Assembly (NCBI RefSeq): GCF_021366795.1
Contig: NZ_JAHCPS010000001.1
Span: forward strand, 1 to 64,000
DNA length: 64,000 nt
Reading direction: 5' to 3'
From: Macrococcoides caseolyticum
Lineage (GTDB): Bacteria > Bacillota > Bacilli > Staphylococcales > Staphylococcaceae
In this document: positions 44,089 to 54,567 of the stretch, piece after piece
Numbering within the stretch: the stretch's first letter is position 1
Layout: each line of letters opens with the position of its first letter
The notes under the pieces: generated by a model
The model's input: the letters and a program-made list of their open reading frames with translations, nothing else
What the model was told of the DNA's origin: nothing
Databases searched by the model: none
Program-made: the position numbers and the translations under genes

Positions 44089-45431
44089 TATCCTATCATT
44101 ATTCTTTCTTTTGGGTATCTGAATTTATCGGGCTCTGCTTTTCCGCCGAGCATAATGATAAATGAGATTAATCCGACACGGCCGATAAACATCAATGCCA
44201 TAATCACAAGTTTACTGCCACTTGTTAAATCACCTGTTATCCCAAGTGATAATCCACATGTTCCAAACGCACTCATCACTTCAAAGAAGATCGATAGTAA
44301 ATCAAACTTCCCGTCTTCAAATAATAAGATAAACAATAAACCTGTAAAGCAGATAATTGTTGCCAGAACCATTACCGCAAATGTGCGTTGTATATCAATC
44401 GGATCAATTTCTTTATTAAAGACTTTGATCGTTGTTCGTCCGTTACTGTAATTAATTAAAAAGAGTATCAGTATGGCAAATGTCGTCGTTCTAATCCCAC
44501 CCCCGACAGAGCTTGGGCTAGAGCCGATAAACATTAACCCTCCCATAAAGAAACGTGTTGCTTCCGTCAATTGATTTAAATCAATGGTCGTAAGGCCAGC
44601 ACTGCGCGTTGTGGAGGATTGAAATAGGGCGTAAAATAACCCCTTATGCCATGCTATGTCTTTAAACGCATGGTTAAACTCTAAAATATAAATCGAAATC
44701 GTCCCAATGATAAAGAGCAGAAAATACGTACTCATCGTTAATTTCGCAAATAAACTGAATCTAAAGTTCGGTATTTTATTCGTTAAATAGGTCTTAATCT
44801 CAATAATGACCGGGAAGCCTATCGCACCAAGAACAATTAAGGCCATCGTAATCGTCTGTACAAAATAGTCATCGCTAAAGCCATTCAATGAGTTCCCTGT
44901 AATATCTAATCCACCATTCGTCGTAGCAGATACTGAGGCATACATGCCATGGAATAACGCTGATTTTATAGATCCCATATCTTTATAAAAATAAAACGCT
45001 AATAATAATGCACCGAGCGTTTCTATAAAGAGCATTGCTTTGACAATTTCTAAAATCATCGTCACAACACCAGACATTTTATTCTGGTTGTGGTCTACCA
45101 TAATCAATTGTCTTTCACGCATCCCGATTTTCTTACCAATAATCACCCATAAAAGTGTGCCCATCGCCATCACACCAATGCCACCTAAATTAAGAATCAG
45201 TAAAATGACCACCTGACCAAATGTTGAATACGTTTCTGCAATGGATACGGGAGACAATCCCGTCACACTTATACCAGATACGGCAACAAAAAGTGAATCA
45301 ATATAGCTGATTTCAACTCCTGGTTTATGAACATAAGGTATACGTAAAAGTAAAAAAGAAATGAAAATGGCAACCAGGTAGTACAAGACAATACCTTGTT
45401 GTGGCGTTAATTTTTGAAATAGCTTCTGCAT
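44088..45431 (-). CDS. ktrD: KtrB/KtrD-type potassium channel subunit
   Basis: A TrkH/KtrB/HKT-family ion channel subunit of about 447 residues that takes up K+ (with Na+ coupling in some members) together with a KtrA/KtrC-type gating ring. Four pore units are visible with the selectivity glycines in GISVTGLSP, TNGGLDITG, TRSAGLTTI and GTCGLSLGI. The position beside htrA and prfC matches ktrD in S. aureus. No KtrA/KtrC gene is in the window. The frame opens with GTG at 45440; the ATG at 45431 is the likelier start. It is 16-25 bp downstream of the protease gene and may be co-transcribed. Confidence 0.9.
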   Translation of the reverse strand: MQKLFQKLTPQQGIVLYYLVAIFISFLLLRIPYVHKPGVEISYIDSLFVAVSGISVTGLSPVSIAETYSTFGQVVILLILNLGGIGVMAMGTLLWVIIGKKIGMRERQLIMVDHNQNKMSGVVTMILEIVKAMLFIETLGALLLAFYFYKDMGSIKSALFHGMYASVSATTNGGLDITGNSLNGFSDDYFVQTITMALIVLGAIGFPVIIEIKTYLTNKIPNFRFSLFAKLTMSTYFLLFIIGTISIYILEFNHAFKDIAWHKGLFYALFQSSTTRSAGLTTIDLNQLTEATRFFMGGLMFIGSSPSSVGGGIRTTTFAILILFLINYSNGRTTIKVFNKEIDPIDIQRTFAVMVLATIICFTGLLFILLFEDGKFDLLSIFFEVMSAFGTCGLSLGITGDLTSGSKLVIMALMFIGRVGLISFIIMLGGKAEPDKFRYPKERIMIG

Positions 45432-45456
45432 GATTTTCACTTCTTTCTTAACAGTG

Positions 45457-47001
45457 TTATAACGTTACTTTGACATCAACGGTTTTACCGTTACGTTGAT
45501 ATGTCATTGTAATGGTATCGCCAATTTTCTTCTCATAGAATAATATTTTTCTGAAATGAATTTTTGATTTTACCGATTTACCGTCAATTTTAGTAATGAC
45601 GTCACCTGGTAATAAGCCTTGTTTTTGTGCAACTGAATTTGGCTCAATCTGTGTAATAATAACGCCTTCTTTGTTAGGTTTTGAATTCGGGTCATTTGGA
45701 TTTGTTGGTGTCCCTGCATTCTCTATCATAATACCTATTTTCGCACGTTTAATGCTACCGTTTTGTTCTAGTTCTTTTATGACTTTCAAAACATCATTCG
45801 ACGGAATACTAAACGCAATCCCTTCAACACCGTTCATGGCTATTTTCATAGAGTTAAGCCCAATCATCTTTCCTGCTTTGTTAAATAACGGACCGCCAGA
45901 ATTTCCAGGATTGATTGCAGCATCTGTCTGCATCACACTCATTTCCCAGTCATATATTTCATCGCCATCAATATCTACAGGTACTTCGCGCTTTAATCCA
46001 GAAATAATCCCGGTAGATACACTGCCTTCAAATATTTTTCCGAGTGGACTCCCCATTGCATAGACTTGCTGACCCGGTGCAAGATTTTTACTGTCTGCCA
46101 TTTCAACAACAGTATTTAAGTTACGTTTAGGTATCATTAAGATAGCGATATCCGTCCACACATCATAGCCAATCATTTTCGCTTTTTCTTTCTGTTCACC
46201 ATATGTGACTTCAATTTCACTTGCTTTCCCTACAACGTGGTAGTTGGTTAATATATAAGCACTTTTATCATCCAGCTTATAAATGACACCTGTACCAATG
46301 CCTACTTCTTCTGGTGGTTTAACTGCACTCTCTGGGTCTATTGAACTATCATCTGTTTTTTGAAGATTAGTCACACTGACAACATTGTTCATATTGCGTT
46401 TGATCGATTGTTCGATGGTTGGTTGACTTTCGACTGCTTTCCTTTGCTCTGGCTGATGCAATAAACTCATCAGTAATATGCCAATTAATATACCAACAAG
46501 TGCACCCATAAAAACTTTAGGCCAGATGGATTTGGAAGGCTTGGTCTCATGTGTGTCATCATTATAAGCTTTCTTACTATCCGTTGTATCTGCTGATGCT
46601 TTTATTATTTCGTTTGTTGTTTCATCATGCGCTGATGATACTTTTGGTTGTTCTTGTAGCGTTGTTTCATGTTTTTCTGAAGGTGGTGTTTCTGTATGTC
46701 GTGTTGCTTTTGGTCGTGTGTCGTTTGATTGCATATCATTTGATTCAGTGGTTACATTTGCGTCACTTTGGATGTCATCTGTTGCCTGGATGTTCGTAGT
46801 ATCCGCGCCTTCACGCATCATTACTTTGTCTTCTGTAGGTATTTTTGGAGACACTTCTTCGTGAGGTGGAATGGCTGTAACCTCATCATCTTCTTTATGT
46901 AAGTAAGGATAAATCATTCTTAATTTTTGACCTTTGAAAAATAATCGTTTCGGTCGTTTGTAGTTTCTCTTTTTGATGACAATTTTGTGTTTATGCTGCA
47001 T
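45457..47001 (-). CDS. HtrA/DegP-like membrane-anchored serine protease with PDZ domain
   Basis: A 514-residue envelope quality-control protease. A basic start (HKHKIVIKKRNYKRPKRLFF) and a long Thr/Glu/Asp-rich low-complexity cytoplasmic part lead to a membrane helix at ~165-187 (VFMGALVGILIGILLMSLL). The trypsin-like domain has His in LTNYHVVG (~257), Asp in TDIAIL (~282) and Ser in GNSGGPLF (~368). The C-terminal PDZ domain (~410-505) has GVIITQIEPNSVAQ and LLPGDVITKIDGK. The frame opens at 47013, but GGAGG 5 bp before the ATG at 47001 decides the start. It lies upstream of ktrD. Confidence 0.92.
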   Translation of the reverse strand: MQHKHKIVIKKRNYKRPKRLFFKGQKLRMIYPYLHKEDDEVTAIPPHEEVSPKIPTEDKVMMREGADTTNIQATDDIQSDANVTTESNDMQSNDTRPKATRHTETPPSEKHETTLQEQPKVSSAHDETTNEIIKASADTTDSKKAYNDDTHETKPSKSIWPKVFMGALVGILIGILLMSLLHQPEQRKAVESQPTIEQSIKRNMNNVVSVTNLQKTDDSSIDPESAVKPPEEVGIGTGVIYKLDDKSAYILTNYHVVGKASEIEVTYGEQKEKAKMIGYDVWTDIAILMIPKRNLNTVVEMADSKNLAPGQQVYAMGSPLGKIFEGSVSTGIISGLKREVPVDIDGDEIYDWEMSVMQTDAAINPGNSGGPLFNKAGKMIGLNSMKIAMNGVEGIAFSIPSNDVLKVIKELEQNGSIKRAKIGIMIENAGTPTNPNDPNSKPNKEGVIITQIEPNSVAQKQGLLPGDVITKIDGKSVKSKIHFRKILFYEKKIGDTITMTYQRNGKTVDVKVTL

Positions 47002-47017
47002 GATTTCCTCCATAAAA

Positions 47018-47057
47018 AAACTTAGTGTATCTATTATAATATAGATACACTAAGTTT
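47018..47057 (-). terminator. Terminator of terC just ahead of the htrA start
   Basis: AAACTTAGTGTATCTAT (47018-47034) and ATAGATACACTAAGTTT (47041-47057) form a perfect 17-bp stem with loop TATAAT. The minus strand continues with T residues. It ends only 16 bp before the htrA-like start codon, so any htrA mRNA that starts upstream would carry it in the leader. Confidence 0.83.
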
Positions 47058-47078
47058 AATATGATATATCATTCATTT

Positions 47079-47852
47079 TTATGCGTTTCTTTGTTTTTTC
47101 TTTCCGCTGAACCAGCCAATCGCAAGTATCCCAAGCAATACACTCCAGAAGATTAATTGCCATTGTGTACTGTGTGGAAATTCATGCGGTATGACATGTA
47201 TTGATTCGTGTGCTAATACCATCACAACGAGCTTCACACCCACCCAGCCTACAATGGCAAATGCTGCTGCTTCAAGTGACGGATTATCATGTAATAGTTT
47301 CACAAACCATGTCGCTGCAAATCGCATAATGATAACCCCAAGCATCCCACCTGTAAACATGACTAAAAACTGTCCTAAGTTCATGCCACCAAACTGTGGT
47401 CCAACTTCAGGTAATGTGAGTGCGATAGCTATCGCTGCAAGCATGGAATCAATTGCAAAAGCAATATCAGCAAATTCAACTTTGGCAACGGTCATCCAGA
47501 AGCCGCTACCTTTCTTACTATATTTCTCCATTTCCGCTTCTTCAGCTTCACTTGTTGCGTCTCCGGCCTTGAAGTATTCGTATAAATTCTTAATCGACAT
47601 AAAGAGTAAGTATGCCGCACCTAACGCTTGTATCTGCCAGAATTTCGCTAAATACGCAATAGCAAATAGACTTGCAAATCGGAACACGAATGCACCGAGT
47701 AAGCCGTAAAATAATGCTTTCTTTCTTTGTTCATCAGGTAAATGTTTCACCATCACTGCCATAACAATTGCATTATCTGCTGCAAGTAAGCCTTCTAATA
47801 CAACCAGCACTAAAACAACCCAGGCATAGGTGACTAATATTGACATATCCAT
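47079..47852 (-). CDS. TerC-family integral membrane protein
   Basis: A 257-residue membrane protein with about seven helices. The TerC marks are LEGLLAADNAIVMAVMV near the start and FADIAFAIDSMLAAIAI in the middle, both carrying the acidic residues that bind metal ions. The family is linked to manganese export and metal loading of secreted enzymes. GGAG 8 bp before the ATG fixes the start. A charged loop (TSEAEEAEMEKYSKKG) lies on the inside. It has its own terminator. Confidence 0.9.
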   Translation of the reverse strand: MDMSILVTYAWVVLVLVVLEGLLAADNAIVMAVMVKHLPDEQRKKALFYGLLGAFVFRFASLFAIAYLAKFWQIQALGAAYLLFMSIKNLYEYFKAGDATSEAEEAEMEKYSKKGSGFWMTVAKVEFADIAFAIDSMLAAIAIALTLPEVGPQFGGMNLGQFLVMFTGGMLGVIIMRFAATWFVKLLHDNPSLEAAAFAIVGWVGVKLVVMVLAHESIHVIPHEFPHSTQWQLIFWSVLLGILAIGWFSGKKKQRNA

Positions 47853-47942
47853 TGTTTCATCTCCGCCATCTTATTATTAATAATGATTTGTATTATACGC
47901 CATAAATATGTTTATGTGCATTCATTTGCTTCACAATCATCA

Positions 47943-49505
47943 TTATAACAAACTATATAATTTGATTTCCGGAAATTTATCTTCAAACCAGCGTGTTGCA
48001 AATTCATTTTCAAACAAGAATACTTTATTCCCGTAGCGATCATCTACTAAGATTGAACGACTACCGTTCATACTATCTTTAATATCTTCTTCATTTTCGA
48101 TCCAGCGTGCAATCTTACGGCCAACGGGTTCCATAATCACGTCAACGTTATATTCATTTTTCATACGGTGTTCAAAGACTTCAAACTGTAATTGACCCAC
48201 AGCACCTAGAATGATTTGGTTGGTATGGAGTGTGCGATATATCTGAATCGCACCTTCTTGTACTAACTGTTCAATCCCTTTATGGAAGTGCTTTTGCTTT
48301 AAGACGTTCTTCGGACTTACTTTCATGAAGATTTCAGGTGTAAACTGTGGTAACTTCTCGAACTTAAATTTCTGATTCCCGCCAACTAATGTATCACCTA
48401 TCTGGAAGTTTCCAGAATCATATAAACCAATAATATCACCACTTACAGCATGATTGACCGTCTTCGTATCATCTGCCATAAATGACGTTGAGCGTGAAAT
48501 CTTCATTTTCTTATCTGTACGCGTAAGTTTGACATCCATCCCACGTTCGAAAGCACCACTTACAACACGCATAAACGCAATTCTGTCACGGTGTTGAGGG
48601 TTCATATTGGCCTGAATCTTAAAGATGAATCCCGAAAAACTTTCATCAAATGGAGAGACTTCTTCGCCTTCTTCTGTTTTACGTCCACTTGGCATTGGTG
48701 CGTAATCTACATAAGCATTCAAGAAGTTCTGAACACCAAAGTTAGCAAGTGCTGAACCAAAGAATACTGGCGTTAAATCACCAGTGCGTAATTTCTCGTT
48801 ATCAAAATCTTCTCCTGCCCCGTCTACAAGCATTAATTCTTCAATCGCCTGTTCAAACGCTGAATCCGTAGAGATAGCATGTTCTTCAACCAGTTCGTAA
48901 TCTTCATTTAAATGAAGGATATTCTCTTCGTCACGGAACGGTTCAATTGTTTTCTCTTTACGGTCGATAATACCAAAGAAAGATTGGCCCATCCCAATCG
49001 GCCAGTTCATTGGATATGTTTCAATTTCTAATGTCTTTTCAATTTCTTCCAGCAATTCAAACGGTTCTTTACCCACACGGTCAAGCTTATTGATAAATGT
49101 AAATATTGGAATCCCACGCATTTTACAGACTTTAAACAGCTTTAATGTTTGTGGCTCAATCCCCTTAGCACAGTCAATGACCATGACCGCACTATCGACC
49201 GCCATTAACGTACGATACGTATCTTCCGAGAAATCTTCGTGTCCTGGCGTATCCAATATGTTAATCTTAAAATGATCATAATCAAACTGCATGACAGAAC
49301 TCGTTACAGAGATACCACGTTCTTTTTCAACGTCCATCCAGTCACTTGTTGCAAACTTTCCAGTCTTCTTCCCTTTAACTGTCCCTGCTTCACGTATCGC
49401 GCCACCAAATAATAATAATTTCTCAGTAAGCGTCGTCTTACCCGCATCGGGGTGAGAGATAATGGCAAATGTCTTTCTAATTTCTACTTCTTGTTTTAAT
49501 GTCAT
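47943..49505 (-). CDS. prfC: Peptide chain release factor 3
   Basis: A 520-residue translational GTPase that recycles RF1 and RF2 after peptide release. G1 is [16 protein letters not shown]3 is [14 protein letters not shown] and G4 is [13 protein letters not shown]. The later domains hold [20 protein letters not shown], typical of RF3. AAGGAG precedes the ATG. It lies 9 bp after a small ORF that itself overlaps murE. Confidence 0.96.
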   Translation of the reverse strand: MTLKQEVEIRKTFAIISHPDAGKTTLTEKLLLFGGAIREAGTVKGKKTGKFATSDWMDVEKERGISVTSSVMQFDYDHFKINILDTPGHEDFSEDTYRTLMAVDSAVMVIDCAKGIEPQTLKLFKVCKMRGIPIFTFINKLDRVGKEPFELLEEIEKTLEIETYPMNWPIGMGQSFFGIIDRKEKTIEPFRDEENILHLNEDYELVEEHAISTDSAFEQAIEELMLVDGAGEDFDNEKLRTGDLTPVFFGSALANFGVQNFLNAYVDYAPMPSGRKTEEGEEVSPFDESFSGFIFKIQANMNPQHRDRIAFMRVVSGAFERGMDVKLTRTDKKMKISRSTSFMADDTKTVNHAVSGDIIGLYDSGNFQIGDTLVGGNQKFKFEKLPQFTPEIFMKVSPKNVLKQKHFHKGIEQLVQEGAIQIYRTLHTNQIILGAVGQLQFEVFEHRMKNEYNVDVIMEPVGRKIARWIENEEDIKDSMNGSRSILVDDRYGNKVFLFENEFATRWFEDKFPEIKLYSLL

Positions 49506-49514
49506 AATTACTCC

Positions 49515-49754
49515 TTATGTTTCAGCTGTCCACTGCGCAATGGATAGCGCTAAGTGGTTTGCTTCTTTTTCGTCTAATAGGTTAAATAAATGTAAATAAA
49601 TATGTTCGACTAATGCTTCTCCATAAATATCATAATCAATTTGAATTGAGAAGAATATCTCTGGTACACTCACTAAAATTGTTTCTTCTTTCCTGTTCTC
49701 ATGAATATAGACTTTACATTGTAAATCTTCTCCATTATAATTTCTTATTTTCAT
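49515..49754 (-). CDS. Conserved small protein between murE and prfC
   Basis: A 79-residue acidic, soluble protein, starting [20 protein letters not shown] and ending [13 protein letters not shown] do not recognise a named family. It has no signal peptide or membrane helix. It overlaps the murE stop by 4 bp and has a GGGAGAG ribosome site inside murE, so it is translationally coupled. The position between murE and prfC suggests it is a kept member of the operon. Confidence 0.75.
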   Translation of the reverse strand: MKIRNYNGEDLQCKVYIHENRKEETILVSVPEIFFSIQIDYDIYGEALVEHIYLHLFNLLDEKEANHLALSIAQWTAET

Positions 49755-51232
49755 TGATTATCTCTCCCATATTTCTCATAGGCTGCTTCAAGGCCAATCA
49801 AATCATCACGGTGTGGCACTTTCACGTATCCAGGCATAATTTGATAAGGCTCACGACCTTTCGACGCTAGAACAACCATATCGTCTGGTTTGCTTACTTC
49901 AATAGCATGACGAATGCCTTCTGCACGGTCTAAATATGATACATAATTTGAATGCGTTGCACCTGACTCGAGTGCATCTGTTAATTTCTTTGGATCATCA
50001 TTGGCTGGATTGTCCGGTGTAAAGATCACGTAATCAGCACGACACGCGATTGCGCCCATTTCCGGTGTCTTAGTGAGATCACGCTCCCCAGCCATTCCCA
50101 CTAAGAATATCAGTTTGCCACGTTTGAAAGGTTCTACAGCATCAATCAATTTATTCATGCCATCTGGTGTATGCGCATAGTCAATAATTAAGTCAATAGG
50201 TAACGTACGGTCTAATACTTCCAGTCGCCCTTCAACCGGATTTAAATGTTTCGTCGCATTTGCTAAAACTTCAAGTGAATGGCCTTGTGTCCACATCGCA
50301 GTCAGTGCTGCAAGCATATTATAGACATTGAAACGTCCAATATACGGACATTCAATATGATAAGTACCCTCTGGCGATTGTAAATCAAACTGAATACCAT
50401 GAATCGTTTCAATAATATTGATTGCACGCACGTCACATGCGTTATCAATACCGTATGTGATGACTTCTCTCGAGGTTGCAATCATTAATTCGGATGCATA
50501 CGCATCATCACCATTGACAATCGCATATTTCAGTGCGTGATAATCATTACCCAGCTGTGCAAATAATAACGATTTATGAAACCCGTAACGTTCCATCGTC
50601 TGATGAAAATCCAGGTGGTCTTGTGTCAAATTCGTAAAAATGGCAGCATCAATATCAACACCATTTGTTCTACCGAGTGCTAAACCATGACTACTCATTT
50701 CCATCGCCATAGCCTTGGCACCTTTATCGAGAGCATCTTTAATATGATTATTTAATGTAATGGTCTCTGGTGTTGAATTAGAACCTTTCGCAACATCTTC
50801 ATTGTATTGAAAGCCATTCGTGCCAAGATATGCAGAATTAATATTGAGCGCACGGTGAATATGATGAATCATCGTTGCGACACTCGTTTTACCATTCGTA
50901 CCTGTTACGCCATAAGTCGTTAGTTTCTGGCTTGGAAAGTCGAAAATGTATTGCGCAAAAATATTTGCAACCCGTAATGTATCTTTCACGACAACCAGTC
51001 CAACATCTTCAGGTAAATTTTCTATATAATGATCACTTACAATCATTTGACAACCTTGTTGAATCACATTCGGTATAAATGTATGACTATCCACTGTATA
51101 ACCACGACTCGCAACAAATACACAACCTGCCTTAGCAAGTCTTGAATCAACAACGATATTATCGATTGTTTCAGGAAATTGACCATAGAGTTGTTTCGCT
51201 TTAATAACATTCAGCAAATCAAACGTATTCAT
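49751..51232 (-). CDS. murE: UDP-MurNAc-tripeptide synthetase, L-lysine adding
   Basis: A Mur ligase of 493 residues that adds the third stem-peptide residue to UDP-MurNAc-L-Ala-D-Glu. It has the ATP loop [11 protein letters not shown] (~103-113), STPETITL and the C-terminal ligase domain with [18 protein letters not shown]. The segment [10 protein letters not shown] fits the L-lysine type (DNPA) rather than the diaminopimelate type (DNPR). This agrees with a Staphylococcaceae wall. GGAGG precedes the ATG. It is the first gene of the murE-small ORF-prfC unit. Confidence 0.95.
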   Translation of the reverse strand: MNTFDLLNVIKAKQLYGQFPETIDNIVVDSRLAKAGCVFVASRGYTVDSHTFIPNVIQQGCQMIVSDHYIENLPEDVGLVVVKDTLRVANIFAQYIFDFPSQKLTTYGVTGTNGKTSVATMIHHIHRALNINSAYLGTNGFQYNEDVAKGSNSTPETITLNNHIKDALDKGAKAMAMEMSSHGLALGRTNGVDIDAAIFTNLTQDHLDFHQTMERYGFHKSLLFAQLGNDYHALKYAIVNGDDAYASELMIATSREVITYGIDNACDVRAINIIETIHGIQFDLQSPEGTYHIECPYIGRFNVYNMLAALTAMWTQGHSLEVLANATKHLNPVEGRLEVLDRTLPIDLIIDYAHTPDGMNKLIDAVEPFKRGKLIFLVGMAGERDLTKTPEMGAIACRADYVIFTPDNPANDDPKKLTDALESGATHSNYVSYLDRAEGIRHAIEVSKPDDMVVLASKGREPYQIMPGYVKVPHRDDLIGLEAAYEKYGRDNQ

Positions 51233-51374
51233 TCAGTGTCCTCCTTTAGTTCAATTCTTAATTATACACTTTTTTATGATTTTCGCCTATACAAGTTAAA
51301 CATGTTCATTTAATTTAAAGAGGCGTATAATAAGGAATCATCAAATAAATTTATTCCATAATAGGAGGTAACAG

Positions 51375-52091
51375 ATGGCATATATTGTAGTAAGTGACCT
51401 CAGTAAAACGTATCAGGATAAAACAGTATTTAAAGATATTCGCTTCTCCATTGAACAAGGTGAAATGATTGGTATTATTGGTGCCAGTGGCTCCGGTAAA
51501 ACAACTTTAATTCAATGTATGTTAGGCATTACGAAGGCGAACTCGGGAAATGTAATGTTGAATCATCAGTTGATGCCGAACTTAAATGCTTTAGCACACA
51601 CCGGCTATATGGCACAATCCGATGCATTATATGACGATTTGACGGGCATTGAACATTTAAAATTTTACGCATCTATTTATAAAATTGATAAAAAGACTTT
51701 AAAATCACGTATTGATGAAGTCTGTCAAATGACAGATCTTACTAAGGATATCCATCGCCGTGTCAGTACATATTCCGGTGGTATGAAGCGCAGATTATCC
51801 CTTGCGATTTGTCTTATCCATCACCCAGAATTGATCATACTGGATGAACCAACAGTCGGAATTGACCCATTATTAAAGCATAAAATCTGGCAGTCACTCC
51901 ACCAGTTAAAGGAAAAGAACAAGACAGTCGTTATTACGACACATTTAATGGATGAAGCGATGCAATGTGACAAATTATTATTGCTCTATCAAGGTGAAAT
52001 GATTGGCTTTGCAGCGCCACAACGTCTGTTAGATTATTATGGCGTTGATTCTATTGAAGCCATCTTTATTAAGGCAGGTGGCGCATCATGA
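51375..52091 (+). CDS. ABC transporter ATP-binding protein
   Basis: A 238-residue ATPase with Walker A GASGSGKTTL, signature YSGGMKRRLS, Walker B LIILDEPTVGIDP and switch VVITTHLMDEA. The GGMKRRL signature places it in the DRR/NatA-like export branch. It works with the ABC-2 permease encoded next, overlapping by 4 bp. AGGAGG precedes the ATG. The substrate is unknown; drug, lipid or peptide export is usual in this branch. Confidence 0.92.
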   Translation: MAYIVVSDLSKTYQDKTVFKDIRFSIEQGEMIGIIGASGSGKTTLIQCMLGITKANSGNVMLNHQLMPNLNALAHTGYMAQSDALYDDLTGIEHLKFYASIYKIDKKTLKSRIDEVCQMTDLTKDIHRRVSTYSGGMKRRLSLAICLIHHPELIILDEPTVGIDPLLKHKIWQSLHQLKEKNKTVVITTHLMDEAMQCDKLLLLYQGEMIGFAAPQRLLDYYGVDSIEAIFIKAGGAS

Positions 52092-53269
52092 CCGCATTGA
52101 CGATTGCAAAACGTATCATAAAACAAATCAGACGAGATAAGCGTACTTTGTTACTCTTATTTTTAGCACCACTTCTCTTATTAACATTGTTGTATTATAT
52201 TTTCCAGACTGCTGACGAAGGGCATGCGCTCGTCGGAACCTATCATACGCCAGGTGCATTAAATCAATTACTTGATCAGCACGACATTCAACATAAAAAA
52301 ATAAGTAGCAGTAAACATATACGTCAACACATTGAACAACACAGATATGATGCAATCATTGTCTCTAAAGATGAAACCATCGATGTCTATTATAAAAATA
52401 TTGATCATACGAAAACAATGAAAATAAAACAAGCCATGGAAGGTTATAAAATCAAATCACAGTTTACAGCGTCACAACAAGTAATTGAGCATTTCAAATC
52501 ACAGTTTGAACGTATTCAGCAAGAACTGAGTAAAATGAAAGAACAAGTCAAACAATTTGAACCAGTACTCAATAAGGTGGGCATCCATATCCCGGAATCA
52601 GCGCCAGAAAAAATGAATCCGTCAACTTCGGAATCCATTGAAACACATTATATATACGGGGATAAAAATAGTAATTATTTTGACATGATTAATCCAGTAC
52701 TCATTGCTTTCTTCATCTTCTTTTTTACCTTTTTAATTTCAGGTATTACTTTACTAAAGGAACGTACAACGGGTACACTATATAAGTTGCTATCTACACC
52801 AGTTAAACGCTATGAAATTGTTTTGGGGTATTTACTTGGCTTTTCATTATTTGCAACACTGCAAACGATACTCTTAGTACTCTATGCAGTCTATGTCCTT
52901 AAAATTCATGTTGAAGGCAGTCTCATACTCTTTATCGTTAGCAATATTGTCTTAGCATTTGTTGCACTTGGTTTAGGATTATTTATATCGACATTCGCTA
53001 AATCTGAATTCCAAATGATACAATTTATTCCACTTATCATTGTACCTCAACTTCTGTTTAGTGGTATTATACCTATAGAAAGTATGCATCGCCCGCTTCA
53101 AATATTAAGTTACGTGATGCCACTTCGGTATGGTGCAGATAATTTAACGAAGATTATGATTCAAGGACAAACTATTCAAATACTACCCAACATTATCATA
53201 CTCACAGGTTTCTTTATCGTATTAGTTGCTGCCAATATTATATTACTTAAGCGTTACCGCAACATATAA
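52088..53269 (+). CDS. ABC-2-type permease
   Basis: A 393-residue permease. One membrane helix lies at ~21-39 (TLLLLFLAPLLLLTLLYYIF), then an extracellular domain of ~165 residues with a coiled-coil-like part (FKSQFERIQQELSKMKEQVK), and five helices from ~205 to 388. LKERTTGTLYKLLSTPVKRY and the FSGIIPIESM segment are typical of ABC-2 drug-type exporters. It pairs with the ATPase upstream, whose stop it overlaps by 4 bp. Confidence 0.9.
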   Translation: MTALTIAKRIIKQIRRDKRTLLLLFLAPLLLLTLLYYIFQTADEGHALVGTYHTPGALNQLLDQHDIQHKKISSSKHIRQHIEQHRYDAIIVSKDETIDVYYKNIDHTKTMKIKQAMEGYKIKSQFTASQQVIEHFKSQFERIQQELSKMKEQVKQFEPVLNKVGIHIPESAPEKMNPSTSESIETHYIYGDKNSNYFDMINPVLIAFFIFFFTFLISGITLLKERTTGTLYKLLSTPVKRYEIVLGYLLGFSLFATLQTILLVLYAVYVLKIHVEGSLILFIVSNIVLAFVALGLGLFISTFAKSEFQMIQFIPLIIVPQLLFSGIIPIESMHRPLQILSYVMPLRYGADNLTKIMIQGQTIQILPNIIILTGFFIVLVAANIILLKRYRNI

Positions 53270-53397
53270 TAAATCATGCGCTTTTGTAAAGAATTCACAA
53301 AATTATTGTAATTTTTTTGTAATGATTAAGATTCCATTTCACAAAGATGGGATAATAAGATAGAATTACAACAAATCCAATGAATCGGAGTGTACCT

Positions 53398-54567
53398 ATG
53401 CTGATGAAAAATAAAAAAATATTGATTTTAACTGGTTCTTTCGGCAATGGTCATATATCAGTTACAAATGCAATTGTTAATCAGTTTAATAAAATGCATT
53501 TACCCAATGTTACGATTATTGAACATGATTTATTTCAAGAAGCACACCCTATCATCAATAGTATTGCAAAAAAATACTATTTAAATAGTTATAAATATTT
53601 CAGAAAATCATATGAATATTTTTATTATGCACGCCCAGATAAAACAGATTCATGCTTCTATAAATATTACGGACTAAATCGACTGGTCAATATCATTATT
53701 AAAGAAAAACCTGATTTAATTCTACTGACTTTCCCGACGCCGGTTGTATCGATACTAAAACGTGATTTCAATATTGATACGCCAGTATGTACTGTTATTA
53801 CAGATTATAAGGTGCATAAAAACTGGATAACACCGGATGCTGAGAAATATTATGTTGCCACAACAAAGTTAAAACAAGAATTAATGACTTATGGCGTGCC
53901 ACAATCTAACATAAATGTTACAGGCATTCCCATTAGTGACACTTTTGATGTTGAAGTGAATCGAGATCAATGGTTAACACAACATGGGCTAGATCCTCAA
54001 AAGAAGACACTTCTAATGGTTGCCGGCGCATTTGGTGTTATGGAAGGCTTTAATGAAATGCTTCAGTCACTTGTTGAACGAAGTGATCACCAGTTCGTTG
54101 TCGTATGTGGTAAAAATCAAGCACTTGTCTCACAGTTGTCTGAACAATTTAAATCAAACAATGTCAAAGTTATGGGCTATACACAAGAGATGGCAAAATG
54201 GATGTCATCATGTGATTTAATGCTAACAAAGCCTGGTGGTATTACCATCACTGAAAGTATGTGTAAACACATACCGCTTGTCTTCTTTAATCCGGCACCC
54301 GGACAGGAAGGTGAGAACGCAGTCTACTTTAGTCATCAAGGCTATGCGCGCATCACACACTCTTATGCGGAAACGATTCATGTCACGCTTGATTTACTGA
54401 ATCATCCGAAAGAATTAAATCGACTGACTCAAAATATGAAACAAGATTACTTGCCAAATTCTGCACAAAACATTTGTCGTTCTATCATTGAAATATTAAA
54501 TGAATCAATGATTCAAAGTGAGATTCAATCGAAAGCGAGATTATATGTGCGACTCTTCGCGAAATAG
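53398..54567 (+). CDS. ugtP: Processive diacylglycerol beta-glucosyltransferase UgtP (YpfP)
   Basis: It makes diglucosyldiacylglycerol, the lipid anchor of lipoteichoic acid, from UDP-glucose and diacylglycerol at the inner membrane face. The 389-residue GT28-family protein has ILILTGSFGNGHISVTNAIV near the start, DLILLTFPTPV, the FGINPN-free GIPISDTF segment, and TKPGGITITES with NPAPGQEGENA. It is close to S. aureus UgtP over its length. The frame opens at 53380, but GGAG 7 bp before the ATG at 53398 decides the start. It is followed and overlapped by ltaA. Confidence 0.96.
   Translation: MLMKNKKILILTGSFGNGHISVTNAIVNQFNKMHLPNVTIIEHDLFQEAHPIINSIAKKYYLNSYKYFRKSYEYFYYARPDKTDSCFYKYYGLNRLVNIIIKEKPDLILLTFPTPVVSILKRDFNIDTPVCTVITDYKVHKNWITPDAEKYYVATTKLKQELMTYGVPQSNINVTGIPISDTFDVEVNRDQWLTQHGLDPQKKTLLMVAGAFGVMEGFNEMLQSLVERSDHQFVVVCGKNQALVSQLSEQFKSNNVKVMGYTQEMAKWMSSCDLMLTKPGGITITESMCKHIPLVFFNPAPGQEGENAVYFSHQGYARITHSYAETIHVTLDLLNHPKELNRLTQNMKQDYLPNSAQNICRSIIEILNESMIQSEIQSKARLYVRLFAK

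Noticed and set aside
43563-44165. A 200-residue plus-strand frame running from the kinase gene through repeat copy B into ktrD
   Set aside because: It lies in the wrong frame of the kinase gene, crosses a terminator and the repeat, and ends antisense in ktrD. No protein family is recognisable.
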